Shown here one piece after another: positions 16,348 to 24,886 of a stretch of DNA of 64,000 nucleotides. Source of the DNA: Thermoplasmatales archaeon (GTDB taxonomy: Archaea; Thermoplasmatota; Thermoplasmata; Methanomassiliicoccales; Methanomethylophilaceae); contig JAAYNL010000015.1 in assembly GCA_012520845.1 (NCBI GenBank), positions 215,802 through 279,801 on the forward strand. The letters run 5' to 3'. The number at the start of each line of letters is the position of its first letter. Position 1 is the stretch's first letter. The notes under the pieces are model-generated. The model ran no database searches. It was not told where the DNA came from and worked only from the letters and a program-made list of their open reading frames with translations. Made by a program: the position numbers and the translations under genes.

Positions 16348-17700
16348 TCAGAGGAGACCGGCCATGTATATCGGCAGATGCACCACGCCGTCCTTGACCA
16401 TAAGGTCCTTTGGGTACAGTATGTAAGGCTGCCCCACGCGCCCCTTGAATTTCTGCATGAATTTGTCCAAAGAGGAATGTTTCCGGTGGTTGGACGATTT
16501 CACCTCCACTGGGCACACCTTCCTGCCTATCCTTACGAGGAAATCTATTTCCATGGTGTTTTTGCTGTTTTTCTGGTCGCGTCGTGAATAGAAATAAAGG
16601 TTATGGCCGTTGGAGCGGAGCATCTGGGCGACGATGTTTTCCATGAACATCCCCTCGTTTATCCCGAGCTTGTCGAAAAGCATCGATTTGTGCAGTTCGG
16701 CGCTGTCCTCGGGCCTCATGGGAATGGAATGGGAAACGAGGAGGCCGGTGTCGGCCATATAGCACTTGTGCGTGGCATGGTCTAGATTCATCGCGAGGCC
16801 GAACGAAGGGTCCGTGGAGTTGAAGCATCGGTTGACAACGCCGCCTTCGGCAAGCCATATGAAAGCGCTCCCGTGAGACCTCGTTCCGGCCCCGTTACCC
16901 AGCGATGCGAGGTTGAATCTTTTTTCCTTCTTGGACAACTCGGCGGGTATCCTGTCGAAAACGGCCATGACCTTGTCTTCATAACCCTTTGCAAACCTCG
17001 TCACGTCCTCGCGGTAAAGGTTCAAGATACCCCTTTTGATTTCGTCAACCTCGGAGAGATTCCGCGTTTTGGCGAACCTTGCGACTGCCTGGGGCATCCC
17101 CCCCACTATCATGTACGTCCTGAACGAGTTCATCGTCCGTCTATGTATGGCGTCGCCGGAGGGTTTTAGCCTTTCGAACCTGTCCCTCAGGAAAGGCATC
17201 GTGGTCTTGTCGCCCATCGCCCAAAGGAATTCCTCGAAATCCATGGGATGCAGGGCTAGGCGTTCCTCTTCGGACGGCAATACGATACCCTGTATGTTTC
17301 GTTTTATGGAAAGCAGGGATCCTGTTTCGATGTAGTCGTATCTGCCGTCCTCGACGAGGTATTTTATCAACCCCCTCGCCTTTGGAAACTGCTGCACCTC
17401 GTCAAAGATTATGGCGGATTCCCTTTCGTGCAGGTCGACTTTATAAAACGTCGCCAATCTGAAGAAAAACTCATCGAGATCATGCGAATCCCGTTCGAAT
17501 ATGTCCTTGACCTCGGGGTCCACTCTGTTGAAATCTATCAGTATGTGGCTGCGGTATTCGTTTTTTCCAAAGTGGCTGACGAGATGGCTTTTGCCGACGC
17601 GCCTTGCGCCGTCTATGAGAAGCGCGGTGGAACCTTTCCGCTTCTCTTTCCATCGCAACATTTTGTCGTAAGCTTTCCTTTTCATCACGAATTCAACCAT
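16348..17700 (-). CDS. AAA ATPase with DUF4143 domain (second copy of family)
   Basis: A 450-residue AAA_14/DUF4143 protein, only distantly similar to the one at 6730-7998. Walker A is IDGARRVGKSHLV near residue 30, Walker B is AIIFDEVQQFP, and the C-terminal nuclease-like core is MEIDFLVRIGRKVCPVEVKSS, with the acidic and lysine residues of a PD-(D/E)XK-type fold. Activity is unproven. It abuts the end of purF convergently and is preceded on its strand by an AT-rich array of phased repeats (17725-17842). Both suggest an accessory or mobile gene with its own control. An alternative start is ATG 17685. Confidence 0.83.
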   Translation of the reverse strand: MVEFVMKRKAYDKMLRWKEKRKGSTALLIDGARRVGKSHLVSHFGKNEYRSHILIDFNRVDPEVKDIFERDSHDLDEFFFRLATFYKVDLHERESAIIFDEVQQFPKARGLIKYLVEDGRYDYIETGSLLSIKRNIQGIVLPSEEERLALHPMDFEEFLWAMGDKTTMPFLRDRFERLKPSGDAIHRRTMNSFRTYMIVGGMPQAVARFAKTRNLSEVDEIKRGILNLYREDVTRFAKGYEDKVMAVFDRIPAELSKKEKRFNLASLGNGAGTRSHGSAFIWLAEGGVVNRCFNSTDPSFGLAMNLDHATHKCYMADTGLLVSHSIPMRPEDSAELHKSMLFDKLGINEGMFMENIVAQMLRSNGHNLYFYSRRDQKNSKNTMEIDFLVRIGRKVCPVEVKSSNHRKHSSLDKFMQKFKGRVGQPYILYPKDLMVKDGVVHLPIYMAGLL

Positions 17701-17724
17701 ATTTTTGTATATATTGCAATATAT

Positions 17725-17842
17725 AAAAATACATGGAAATTAAGGTTTATGAATATAAAATATACAGGAAAATGAATGTTTATAAATTTAAAATATGCAG
17801 TAAAATGAAGATTAATTAATGTATAATATACAGTAAAATGAA
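17725..17842. repeat. Array of repeats at exact 33-bp spacing upstream of the AAA/DUF4143 gene
   Basis: Nineteen-base copies begin at 17758, 17791 and 17824, with core AATATACAGTAAAATGAA, and a weaker fourth copy begins at 17725. The period is exactly 33 bp, close to three helical turns, so a bound protein would sit on one face. It is not CRISPR: the repeats grade into their spacers. The rest of 17701-17983 is AT-rich with no gene. Confidence 0.75.
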
Positions 17843-17983
17843 AGTATATTTAAACGGTGTTTAAATATTGGATATACCGACCGAAAATATGAGTGAAAAA
17901 TGCAGTTGGGCAAGGTTTGCAGGCTGGGACTCAAAACCGCTCTAAAGCAAAGTTTAATAAGGCTAAGCCATTCACGGGATGAA

Positions 17984-18056
17984 GGGCGAGTAGATCAGCT
18001 GGAAGATCGTTACATTGGCATTGTAAAGGCCGCGAGTTCGAATCTCGCCTCGTCCA
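17984..18056 (+). tRNA. tRNA-Ala (GGC)
   Basis: Acceptor GGGCGAG pairs with CTCGTCC (one G-T pair). D stem GATC/GATC, anticodon stem TTACA/TGTAA with loop TTGGCAT (anticodon GGC), and T arm GCGAGTTCGAATCTCGC complete the cloverleaf. There is no intron and no encoded CCA. A TATA-like TTTAATA lies about 29 nt upstream. Confidence 0.92.
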
Positions 18057-18184
18057 CTTCCACTTTACTCTCACGTGACCGCGGTCTCGACCGCACGGTT
18101 CGCCACGTTTTTCAAAACCATCCGAAATTCCTTGTCGGGCATTGTTTCCAATGAACCATAGCCCTTTCTTGATTCATTTTTATT

Positions 18185-18228
18185 GATACATTAACGATAC
18201 ATTAATAAATCATTAAATGATACAATAA
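18185..18228 (+). repeat. Three phased GATACAWTAA repeats before the AlbA_2 gene
   Basis: GATACATTAA at 18185-18194 and 18196-18205 and GATACAATAA at 18219-18228 are direct copies spaced 11 and 23 bp apart, near one and two helical turns. They lie 17 bp upstream of the ATG at 18245, in the promoter region, so they look like operator sites. Confidence 0.6.
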
Positions 18229-18244
18229 ATGGCAGGGATGGGCC

Positions 18245-19504
18245 ATGTCGATGGAGAGCGAGATAGAAAGGGGTCAAGGGGAAACCCTGGCCTTCTGCGA
18301 ATCGCCGCCCTCCGCGAACAGGGAGTACCTGGGCACTGTCGTCGCCTTCGCCAACGGCGTGGGCGGGACAATTGTGTTCGGCGTCTCCCCGGATGGCGAG
18401 GCAGTCGGGGTGCCCGAGCGCGATCTGCGTTCGGAGATCTCGGCCCTGGGCGAAGCCGTGTCGGACGCCCGCCTGGAAAACCTCCGCCTCGACGTCGGCC
18501 TGTCGGCTGCATACGGGAAGACGGTAATCGTCTTGGACATAGAGAAGGGAAACCGCAAACCCCATTCCGCCCACCTGGGCGGGAGGGGGAGGGCTTTCGT
18601 CCGCAGGGGCTCCGAAACGGTGGAGGCGGACGCGGGCACCGTGGAAAGGCTGGCCCGAGGGTCGGCGTTCGACGGCGGCGCCTACGTCCCCGCCATGGAA
18701 ACGGAATCCCGAAGGGACGATACGGCCAGGCCGGAGCCGGATGGGGGAATCCCATCCAAAACAACTCCATCGGGCCCGGGCCTGGCCGGGGGGACGGATG
18801 CGGGATGCGCAACCACCAACGCCGAGGCGTTGGCGGGGGCGAATCCGTTCCCCCACGCATTCATCCGTTGCGAAAGGTACGCCGACGACGCTTCGGTGCC
18901 TGTGGAGACGGTGGATTTCAGGGGAAAACTGGTTGCCCAGGTTTCCTCCGCCACGTCGCACATCCTTTCGCGCATCGGCGAGGGGATGGACAGGGAAACC
19001 GTTTCTGAAGCCCTCGGGAACGCCGTCGTCCACAGGGACTATTCGATCGCGGAGCCGACGGTCGTCAGGATGAGCCCGGACGCCCTCACGGTGGAATCCC
19101 CCGGGCCGTCCGTCGGCAGGCGGGGTTTGTTGGCGAGGGGCAGGTCGTACCCGAGGAACCCGTTGTTGCAGGCGGAGCTGATGCGCTCCGGGTTGCTGTC
19201 CGAAAGGGGTTCAGGCCTGGTTGGAATCCTGGGGAGGCACCCGGCGGCGGCCATATCCGAGACGTTGGGTTCATTTGTTTTGAAAATCCCGGTGCCGAAA
19301 CAGCAACCGGAAAGGCTGAACAAAAACGAGCAGACCATCCTGGCGGAACTCGGCGAGGACGGGACCCTTTCGGCGAGGGAGGTTTCCGAGAGGACGGGCA
19401 TTCCCTACGGCACGGTCCGCAGGCTCATCAACGACATGCGCGTGAACGGGCTGATAACCAGGGAAGGCAGCAGGAAAACCGGGGTCTGGGTCTTGTCTGG
19501 GTAA
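18245..19504 (+). CDS. AlbA_2/Schlafen-type putative transcriptional regulator
   Basis: A 419-residue protein with the layout of the bacterial and archaeal ATP-binding regulators once called divergent AAA-4. An N-terminal AlbA_2 domain is present (residues 10-130; FANGVGGTIVFGVSPDG, then HLGGRGRAFVRRGSETVEA). A HATPase_c_4-like segment follows (EALGNAVVHRDYS, LLSERGSGLVGI), and a C-terminal winged helix ends it (LSAREVSERTGIPYGTVRRLIND). A low-complexity linker lies at 145-190. Its own promoter carries three phased repeats, so autoregulation is plausible. ATG 18251 is a possible alternative start. Confidence 0.72.
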   Translation: MSMESEIERGQGETLAFCESPPSANREYLGTVVAFANGVGGTIVFGVSPDGEAVGVPERDLRSEISALGEAVSDARLENLRLDVGLSAAYGKTVIVLDIEKGNRKPHSAHLGGRGRAFVRRGSETVEADAGTVERLARGSAFDGGAYVPAMETESRRDDTARPEPDGGIPSKTTPSGPGLAGGTDAGCATTNAEALAGANPFPHAFIRCERYADDASVPVETVDFRGKLVAQVSSATSHILSRIGEGMDRETVSEALGNAVVHRDYSIAEPTVVRMSPDALTVESPGPSVGRRGLLARGRSYPRNPLLQAELMRSGLLSERGSGLVGILGRHPAAAISETLGSFVLKIPVPKQQPERLNKNEQTILAELGEDGTLSAREVSERTGIPYGTVRRLINDMRVNGLITREGSRKTGVWVLSG

Positions 19505-19535
19505 ACGTTATTTACGTTGCGGCGCATTCCTGGGC

Positions 19536-20432
19536 ATGCTCATAGACGCCCATATCCACATGTGGCACAGGGACGTTATCCCCGATGAAGCCGTTCGAAG
19601 CTACATGGGGCCAACCCTGCAGTTTTTGGAGCAATATGGAAACGTTTTCGATTTCAACCTCGACGACGAGATCCCGTACAGCGACTACTACGTGCCCATC
19701 GAGAGGCCTCTGTCCGTCATGGACGCCAACGGATACGACCTCGCGGTGGTGCTGATCACCGATTACAGCATGGTGAACGAGGGCCGCATGTCGATACAGG
19801 AATACCACGACTGGGTATTCGACCGCTGTTCCGTCGACGACCGGTTCATGCCCTTCATAGGCGTGGACCCCAACAGGCCAGACGCCTCGGAACTCGTCGG
19901 GAAGCTGTCCAAGAAGCACGATTCCAGGGGCATCAAGCTCTATCCCGCCACCGGGTTCTATCCGGACGACCCCAAATACCTGGATTTCTGGAAGGCGATA
20001 GAGGATCTGGGTCTTCTCGTGGTTACCCATGCGGGCATGGCGTTGCCGCCCCTTGACGAGAAGTACTGCAGGCCGTCCAATCTCGCTGCGGTGGCAGAGA
20101 GGCACCCTGACACGGACATCATCGTCGCGCACCTCGGCGGGAAGTTCCACGACGAGCTGTACCCGTTGATGGAGGCCCACGAGAACATCCATTCGGACTG
20201 TTCCGCCCTCCAGGCCTGGAACCCGGACGACAGGTCCATGGTCGACAAGAGGCTTTCCGAGGCCATGTCCAGGTTCCCGGACAGGATCGTCTTCGGCACC
20301 GACTACCCCCTTTACCTGGACCACACGTCCCCGATGCAGTTCATACGCCAAATCAGGGAAGGGGACTGGGGCAACGACGCCGTGAAGGACAAACTCCTCG
20401 GAGGCAACATGGCCCGCCTCCTGGGCATCTGA
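19536..20432 (+). CDS. Amidohydrolase-family (TIM-barrel) metal-dependent hydrolase
   Basis: A 298-residue amidohydrolase_2 protein. Metal ligands appear as DAHIHMW at residue 4 (HxH), VVTHAGM, VAHLGGKFHDEL and the catalytic Asp in GTDYPLY. The family includes decarboxylases and lactonases, so the substrate cannot be told from sequence. It lies 31 bp after the AlbA_2 regulator gene, with which it may share regulation, and 30 bp before a membrane protein gene. Confidence 0.82.
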   Translation: MLIDAHIHMWHRDVIPDEAVRSYMGPTLQFLEQYGNVFDFNLDDEIPYSDYYVPIERPLSVMDANGYDLAVVLITDYSMVNEGRMSIQEYHDWVFDRCSVDDRFMPFIGVDPNRPDASELVGKLSKKHDSRGIKLYPATGFYPDDPKYLDFWKAIEDLGLLVVTHAGMALPPLDEKYCRPSNLAAVAERHPDTDIIVAHLGGKFHDELYPLMEAHENIHSDCSALQAWNPDDRSMVDKRLSEAMSRFPDRIVFGTDYPLYLDHTSPMQFIRQIREGDWGNDAVKDKLLGGNMARLLGI

Positions 20433-20462
20433 CGTTAAATACCTGTAGAAAGGTGACGTTCC

Positions 20463-21080
20463 ATGGCTCAGGTGGCCTTGGACTGGGACGCGATCACGGA
20501 AACCTTCATGGCCAACAACGGGCCGGAGATACTGCTCGCATTGATCGGTCTCCTCGCGGTTTCCGTCGCAGTGCTTCGCATAAAGGACGGGGAGGACGGC
20601 AACAAATACAGGCTGGCAATGATCCTCGGCACCCTCGTTTCCGTGCTGATGGTCTACATACTGATAGTGCTGGACCTGACCTGGACGACGGCGACGCTGA
20701 TCATCGTGGCCGTGGCGTGCTTCGCCCTGATAATCAGGCCGTTCAGGAAAGTCCACTTCGCGGTGATCCTGGGCCTGATGGTGGTCTGCGTCGTCTACAT
20801 TTACCTGGGTTCCCTGGTCGGGTTCTTCGAGCCCCTGTCCACCGGGTGGCCCCGCATAATCGTGGCGTTCGTCGCCGGCGGCCTGTGCTACGCCATCTTC
20901 AACTTCGCCGAGGCGATAATCGACCTGGTCGGCGGCATCCTCAATTTCGTGCCCATCCTGTTCATACTGGGCCTGATCTGCATCGCCGAGGCCGTCTGCC
21001 TCATTTACACCGGGGACACCATATACCAGCTGTACCTGGCCTACAGGGAGTCGTCGACGCAGGCTCTGGCACATTGGTGA
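20463..21080 (+). CDS. Multi-pass membrane protein of unknown function
   Basis: A 205-residue protein I do not recognise. About six hydrophobic helices can be drawn: residues 22-38, 50-70, 72-90, 98-118, 128-150 and 158-182. A short charged loop (RIKDGEDGNKYR) sits after the first. No catalytic motif or signal peptide is seen. It lies 30 bp after the amidohydrolase gene in the same direction. Confidence 0.7.
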   Translation: MAQVALDWDAITETFMANNGPEILLALIGLLAVSVAVLRIKDGEDGNKYRLAMILGTLVSVLMVYILIVLDLTWTTATLIIVAVACFALIIRPFRKVHFAVILGLMVVCVVYIYLGSLVGFFEPLSTGWPRIIVAFVAGGLCYAIFNFAEAIIDLVGGILNFVPILFILGLICIAEAVCLIYTGDTIYQLYLAYRESSTQALAHW

Positions 21081-21138
21081 CCGCCTAAATCGGCCATGGT
21101 AAACCTTTAAATTATAGGAACCATTGCGTGGGTTGCGT

Positions 21139-21237
21139 GGGCCCGTGGCTTAGCCAGGATATAGCGCTGGCCTTCTAAGCCAGACGCCTCGGGTTCGAAA
21201 GTTCCCCGCAAAGGAGCCGAAACTCCCGACGGGCCCG
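21139..21237 (+). tRNA. tRNA-Arg (TCT) with a T-loop intron
   Basis: Acceptor GGGCCCG pairs with CGGGCCC. Anticodon stem CTGGC/GCCAG holds loop CTTCTAA (anticodon TCT), and CCA is encoded (21238-21240). The T loop is interrupted by 24 nt (21200-21223). The junctions form a canonical bulge-helix-bulge: central helix TTCG/CGAA, bulges AAA and ACT, inner helix GTTCC/GGAGC, outer helix GGG/CCC. Cutting each bulge after its second base restores the consensus T loop TTCGAAT between TCGGG and CCCGA. The intron is therefore at position 59/60. Confidence 0.93.
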
Positions 21238-21272
21238 CCAAGGCCCACGGGGACGGCAGGAAGGAGAAACAA

Positions 21273-21380
21273 ATGAAGAGAAGTTCACGCGCCTGGAAGA
21301 AACGTGGCAACCAGCGTTGGAAATGGCGCAAGAAGAAGATGAGGAGAAGGAAGAAAGCCCAGCGCATGCGCAAGGCCTGA
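21273..21380 (+). CDS. rpl41e: Tiny basic protein, probable ribosomal protein eL41
   Basis: A 35-residue protein in which more than half of residues are Arg or Lys. The part WKWRKKKMRRRKKAQRMRKA resembles the 24-25-residue single-helix eL41 that bridges the ribosomal subunits. AAGGAG lies 7 nt before the ATG, and the stop is TGA. The N-terminal ten residues are an extension relative to usual eL41. It sits between two intron-containing tRNA genes. It is below common gene-calling thresholds and easily missed. Confidence 0.72.
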   Translation: MKRSSRAWKKRGNQRWKWRKKKMRRRKKAQRMRKA

Positions 21381-21397
21381 TCGTAAACCATTTTACC

Positions 21398-21567
21398 GGG
21401 GGTATAGGCTAACCTGGTAGACTGGCGGGCTCCAGTTATTGGGAGTGATTATGAATGGGTTTGCTGACAGTGATGAGTAACTGGAGCGATGACCCATTAA
21501 TTTCACGGAGGGTAGCTCCCCCCGTGGCAGAAACCCGCTGGTGCGAGTTCAAATCTCGCTGCCCCCA
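21398..21567 (+). tRNA. tRNA-Trp (CCA) with a long intron carrying C/D-box-like elements
   Basis: Acceptor GGGGGTA pairs with TGCCCCC. Anticodon stem GCGGG/CCCGC holds CTCCAG before the break, giving anticodon CCA, and the T arm is GCGAGTTCAAATCTCGC. About 97 nt (21436-21532) follow position 37. In many euryarchaea the tRNA-Trp intron is a box C/D RNA guiding 2'-O-methylation of the same tRNA. CTGA (21464-21467) and GTGATGA (21470-21476), plus weaker C-like boxes, are visible here. No encoded CCA. Confidence 0.87.
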
Positions 21568-21674
21568 CCTTCCCTTCCCCTTTCCGCCATATCCGTAAGG
21601 CGCGTGACCGAACGAAAATCGCCACGGGAAAGAGCTTTCGGAACCGCATCGCTTAGCCGTGGCCGCGATGGGCA

Positions 21675-23045
21675 TCAATTCCTGAAACTATGGATCGGCG
21701 CCGGAATCCTGCCGCCGCGGCGGACGAACCCGCCGCAGTCGAAGGCGTTGACCGCCATTACCGGTGAACCGCCGAGGAGGCCGCCGAACTCCGCCATGTC
21801 CCCGACGCCCTTGCCGTGGACGGGCACGACCCTGACGGCCGTGGTCTTGTTGTTGACCATGCCGATGGCCATCTCGTCCGCTATGATCCCGGAGATCGTC
21901 TCCGGCGAAGTGTCACCGGGTATCGCGATCATGTCGAGGCCGACGGAGCACACGCTCGTCATCGCCTCCAGTTTTTCCAGGGTTAGTGCCCCGGCCTCGA
22001 CCGCGGCGACCATGCCCCTGTCCTCGCTGACGGGTATGAAGGCGCCGCTCAGGCCGCCGACGTAGGACGATGCCATGACGCCTCCCTTTTTCACCTGGTC
22101 GTTCAATATTGCGAGGGCCGCCGTGGATCCGGGCGCGCCGGCGTGTTCCAGACCCATCTCCTTCAATATGTCGGCGATGCTGTCGCCGACCGCCGGCGTC
22201 GGGGCCAGGGAAAGGTCGAGTATGCCGAAGGGCACGCCCAGCCTCCTCGATGCCTCCTTGGCGACGAGCTGGCCCGCCCTGGTCACTTTGAACGCGGTTT
22301 TCTTGATGGTCTCGCAAAGGACCTCGAAACTCTCGCCCGGCACCTTGGACACGGCGGTTTTCACCACACCCGGTCCGCTGACGCCGACGTTGATGACGGA
22401 ATCGGCCTCGGTCACGCCGTGGAACGCCCCGGCCATGAACGGGTTGTCGTCGGGCGGGTTGCAGAACACCACGAGTTTGGCGCACCCGACGGAGTCGCGG
22501 TCGCCGGTCAGTTCGGACAGTTCCGTTATCTTACGGCCCATGGACAGCACGGCGTCCATGTTGATGCCCGCCTTGGTGGAAGCCAGCCCAACGGAGGAGC
22601 AGACCCGCTCCGTGGAGGAGAGCGCCTCCGGTATCGAATCCATGAGCAGGGCGTCCGCCCTGCCCGCACCCTTCATCACGAGGGCGGAATACCCGCCAAT
22701 GAAGTTGACGCCTATTTCCTCGGCCGCCTCGTCCAGGGCGACGGCCAACTCCACGAAGTCCGCCGGCGTCCTGCAGGCGGAGGCGCCGACCATGGCAATG
22801 GGGGTGACGGACACCCTCTTGTTGACAATCGGGATGCCGAATTCCATGCCGATCTGGTCGCCGACGGAGACCAGGTCCCTCCCCTTGGAGACCACTTTCT
22901 TTTTTACGTTGGTTTTAAGGCGCCCGAGATTGGAATCGCAGCAATCCATCAGGTTTATGCCCAGCGTGATGGTGCGGACGTCGAGGTGCTCGCGCTCGAT
23001 CATCTCGTTGGTTTCCATCACTTCGTTCAGGCCGATCCTGGGCAT
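21675..23045 (-). CDS. PFL (UPF0210/DUF711) family protein
   Basis: A 456-residue protein of the UPF0210 family, which has a glycyl-radical-enzyme-like fold but no proven reaction. Diagnostic stretches are [15 protein letters not shown] at the N-terminus, [10 protein letters not shown] and [10 protein letters not shown] in the middle, and [12 protein letters not shown] near the end. In bacteria and archaea this gene is almost always next to a small ACT-domain gene, as it is here with 4 bp between them, implying a functional pair. It is the last gene of a minus-strand run that starts at the ACT gene at 26366. Confidence 0.88.
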   Translation of the reverse strand: MPRIGLNEVMETNEMIEREHLDVRTITLGINLMDCCDSNLGRLKTNVKKKVVSKGRDLVSVGDQIGMEFGIPIVNKRVSVTPIAMVGASACRTPADFVELAVALDEAAEEIGVNFIGGYSALVMKGAGRADALLMDSIPEALSSTERVCSSVGLASTKAGINMDAVLSMGRKITELSELTGDRDSVGCAKLVVFCNPPDDNPFMAGAFHGVTEADSVINVGVSGPGVVKTAVSKVPGESFEVLCETIKKTAFKVTRAGQLVAKEASRRLGVPFGILDLSLAPTPAVGDSIADILKEMGLEHAGAPGSTAALAILNDQVKKGGVMASSYVGGLSGAFIPVSEDRGMVAAVEAGALTLEKLEAMTSVCSVGLDMIAIPGDTSPETISGIIADEMAIGMVNNKTTAVRVVPVHGKGVGDMAEFGGLLGGSPVMAVNAFDCGGFVRRGGRIPAPIHSFRN

Positions 23046-23049
23046 GGCA

Positions 23050-23322
23050 TCAGATCCTGTGCATCATGTTGAAGATCTCTTCCTGCTGCGCCTTGATGAC
23101 GCACCCGAGTTCCCTGCCGACGGCGTCGAGCTCCGCGGACAGGGTGGCGAAGTCGCCGGTGTACGTGGACGTGTCCACGATCATCATCATGTTGATGTAT
23201 TCCTGCACGGTGGTCTGCGCGATGTCCAGGATGTTGATCCCGTTGTCCGCGAAGTAGGTGCAGACGCGGGCGATGATGCCCACCATGTCCTTGCCGACGA
23301 GCGTCACTATGGTCCTTTTCAT
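23050..23322 (-). CDS. ACT domain protein (UPF0237)
   Basis: A 90-residue single ACT domain ([28 protein letters not shown]). It belongs to UPF0237, the usual partner of UPF0210. ACT domains bind small ligands such as amino acids, so it may sense an amino acid for the PFL protein. The start has a GGGGAGTGA Shine-Dalgarno. It lies 4 bp after the citramalate synthase gene and 4 bp before the PFL gene. Confidence 0.9.
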   Translation of the reverse strand: MKRTIVTLVGKDMVGIIARVCTYFADNGINILDIAQTTVQEYINMMMIVDTSTYTGDFATLSAELDAVGRELGCVIKAQQEEIFNMMHRI

Positions 23323-23326
23323 GTTA

Positions 23327-24886
23327 TCACTCCCCGCTCCGTGGGGCGAGGGCGTATTCTATGGAGTCGGACAGCGCTATGAGGGACGCTTCTATAACGT
23401 TGTCGGAGACGCCGACCGTCGTCCAGATGCCCTTGCCGTCCGTGGAAGTGATCAGGACGCGGACGGCCGCCGCGGTGGCGGCCTTCTCGTCCAAGACCCG
23501 GACTTTGTAATCGGTCAGTCGGACGTCCGCTAGCTGCGGGTAGAATTTGGTGAGGGCCTTCCTCAGGGCGTTGTCCAGGGCGTTGACCGGGCCGTTCCCG
23601 TCCGAGGCGGTGTGCTCCTCGTTGCCGGAACGGTCCCTGACCTTGATGCTGGCTTCCGATTTGATCCCGGAGGACGAGGCCTCGTCCATGTGCAGGCGGA
23701 AGCCGGCGATCTCGAAAGGCCTCTCATACCCGGGGGTCATGCGGTCGACGATTAGGCGGAAGCTGGCGTCGGCGCCCTCGAACTGGTAGCCGGCGGCCTC
23801 CATCTCCTTGACGCGGTTGGTCACTTCCGTGACGGTTTCCATGTCCGGGTCCAGGCCCATGCCCCGCATCTTCTCCATGATCGTGGCCCTGCCGGCCATG
23901 TCCGATACCAAAAGGCGGCGGCGGTTCCCGACCCGGTCCGGGGCGACGTGCTCGTAGGTGTCCGGGGCCTTGAGGACGGCGCTGATGTGCATCCCGCCCT
24001 TGTGGGCGAAGGCCTTGTCGCCGACGTACGGCATGTGGGCCTGGTGCCTGATGTTGGCGCTCTCGGAGACGAAGCGGCTGACCCCGGTGAGCATGGACAT
24101 GTTCACGTTCGGCAGGGATTTGCCCATCTTCAGGACCAGGGCTGGTATTATGGAGCACAGGTTGGCGTTGCCGCACCTTTCCCCGATGCCGTTTATCGTC
24201 CCCTGGACCATGGTAGCCCCCGACTCCACGGCGGCGAGGCTGCAGGCGACGCCGAGTTCCGAATCGTTGTGGCTGTGGATGCCCACGGGCACGCCGGGGC
24301 AATGTGCCAGCACATCCTCGGTGGCTTTCCGTACCTCCGAGGGCATGCTTCCCCCGTTGGTGTCGCAAAGCACGAGCCACGAGGCGCCGGCGTCCGCGGC
24401 GGCCTTGAGGACGGACAACGCGTAACCGGGGTTGGCCTTCCAGCCGTCGAAGAAGTGCTCCGCGTCGAAGACGACGCTTTTGCCTTGGGAAACCAGATAG
24501 GCGACGCTGTCCGAGACCATCTCCAGGTTTTCTTCGAGGGTGGTGCCGAGCGCGTCGCGGACGTGGTAGTCCCAGGACTTGCCGAATATGCAGACGGTGT
24601 CGCCGGATTCCGCGAGGATTTTCAGGCCCGGGTCCTCCGCGGCCTTGGCGTTGATGCGGCGGGTGCTGCCGAAGGCGACGGCAACCTTCGGGTGGGTTTC
24701 CGAGACGACGCGGTTGAACTCCTCGTCCTTGGGGTTCGCGGCAGGCATCCCGGTCTCGATGAAATCGACGCCGAAACGGACCAGCTCGTGGAACACGGCC
24801 AGCTTGTCCGCGACGGAGAACGAGACGCCCTCCATCTGCGCCCCGTCCCGGAGCGTGGTGTCGTAGACGTAAACCCTGTCGGTCAT
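23327..24886 (-). CDS. cimA: (R)-citramalate synthase
   Basis: A 519-residue enzyme of the isopropylmalate/citramalate/homocitrate synthase family. The N-terminal signature [17 protein letters not shown] and the TIM-barrel metal motif [12 protein letters not shown] are intact. The inserted features [15 protein letters not shown] and DTNGG are typical of CimA in its long form. The C-terminal 150 residues form the LeuA allosteric domain. It condenses pyruvate and acetyl-CoA for isoleucine synthesis without threonine deaminase. Start ATG 24886 overlaps the homoserine dehydrogenase stop by 4 bp, so translation is likely coupled. The upstream open frame to 25411 is only a shadow. Confidence 0.9.
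   Translation of the reverse strand: MTDRVYVYDTTLRDGAQMEGVSFSVADKLAVFHELVRFGVDFIETGMPAANPKDEEFNRVVSETHPKVAVAFGSTRRINAKAAEDPGLKILAESGDTVCIFGKSWDYHVRDALGTTLEENLEMVSDSVAYLVSQGKSVVFDAEHFFDGWKANPGYALSVLKAAADAGASWLVLCDTNGGSMPSEVRKATEDVLAHCPGVPVGIHSHNDSELGVACSLAAVESGATMVQGTINGIGERCGNANLCSIIPALVLKMGKSLPNVNMSMLTGVSRFVSESANIRHQAHMPYVGDKAFAHKGGMHISAVLKAPDTYEHVAPDRVGNRRRLLVSDMAGRATIMEKMRGMGLDPDMETVTEVTNRVKEMEAAGYQFEGADASFRLIVDRMTPGYERPFEIAGFRLHMDEASSSGIKSEASIKVRDRSGNEEHTASDGNGPVNALDNALRKALTKFYPQLADVRLTDYKVRVLDEKAATAAAVRVLITSTDGKGIWTTVGVSDNVIEASLIALSDSIEYALAPRSGE

Noticed and set aside
17725..17842. Possible CRISPR array
   Set aside because: The 33-bp period contains only a 19-bp conserved part, the copies diverge, there are at most four, and no cas genes are near.
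19512..21074. 520-codon minus-strand frame
   Set aside because: Covers two good plus-strand genes (amidohydrolase and membrane protein) with proper motifs; the frame itself has no recognisable domain.
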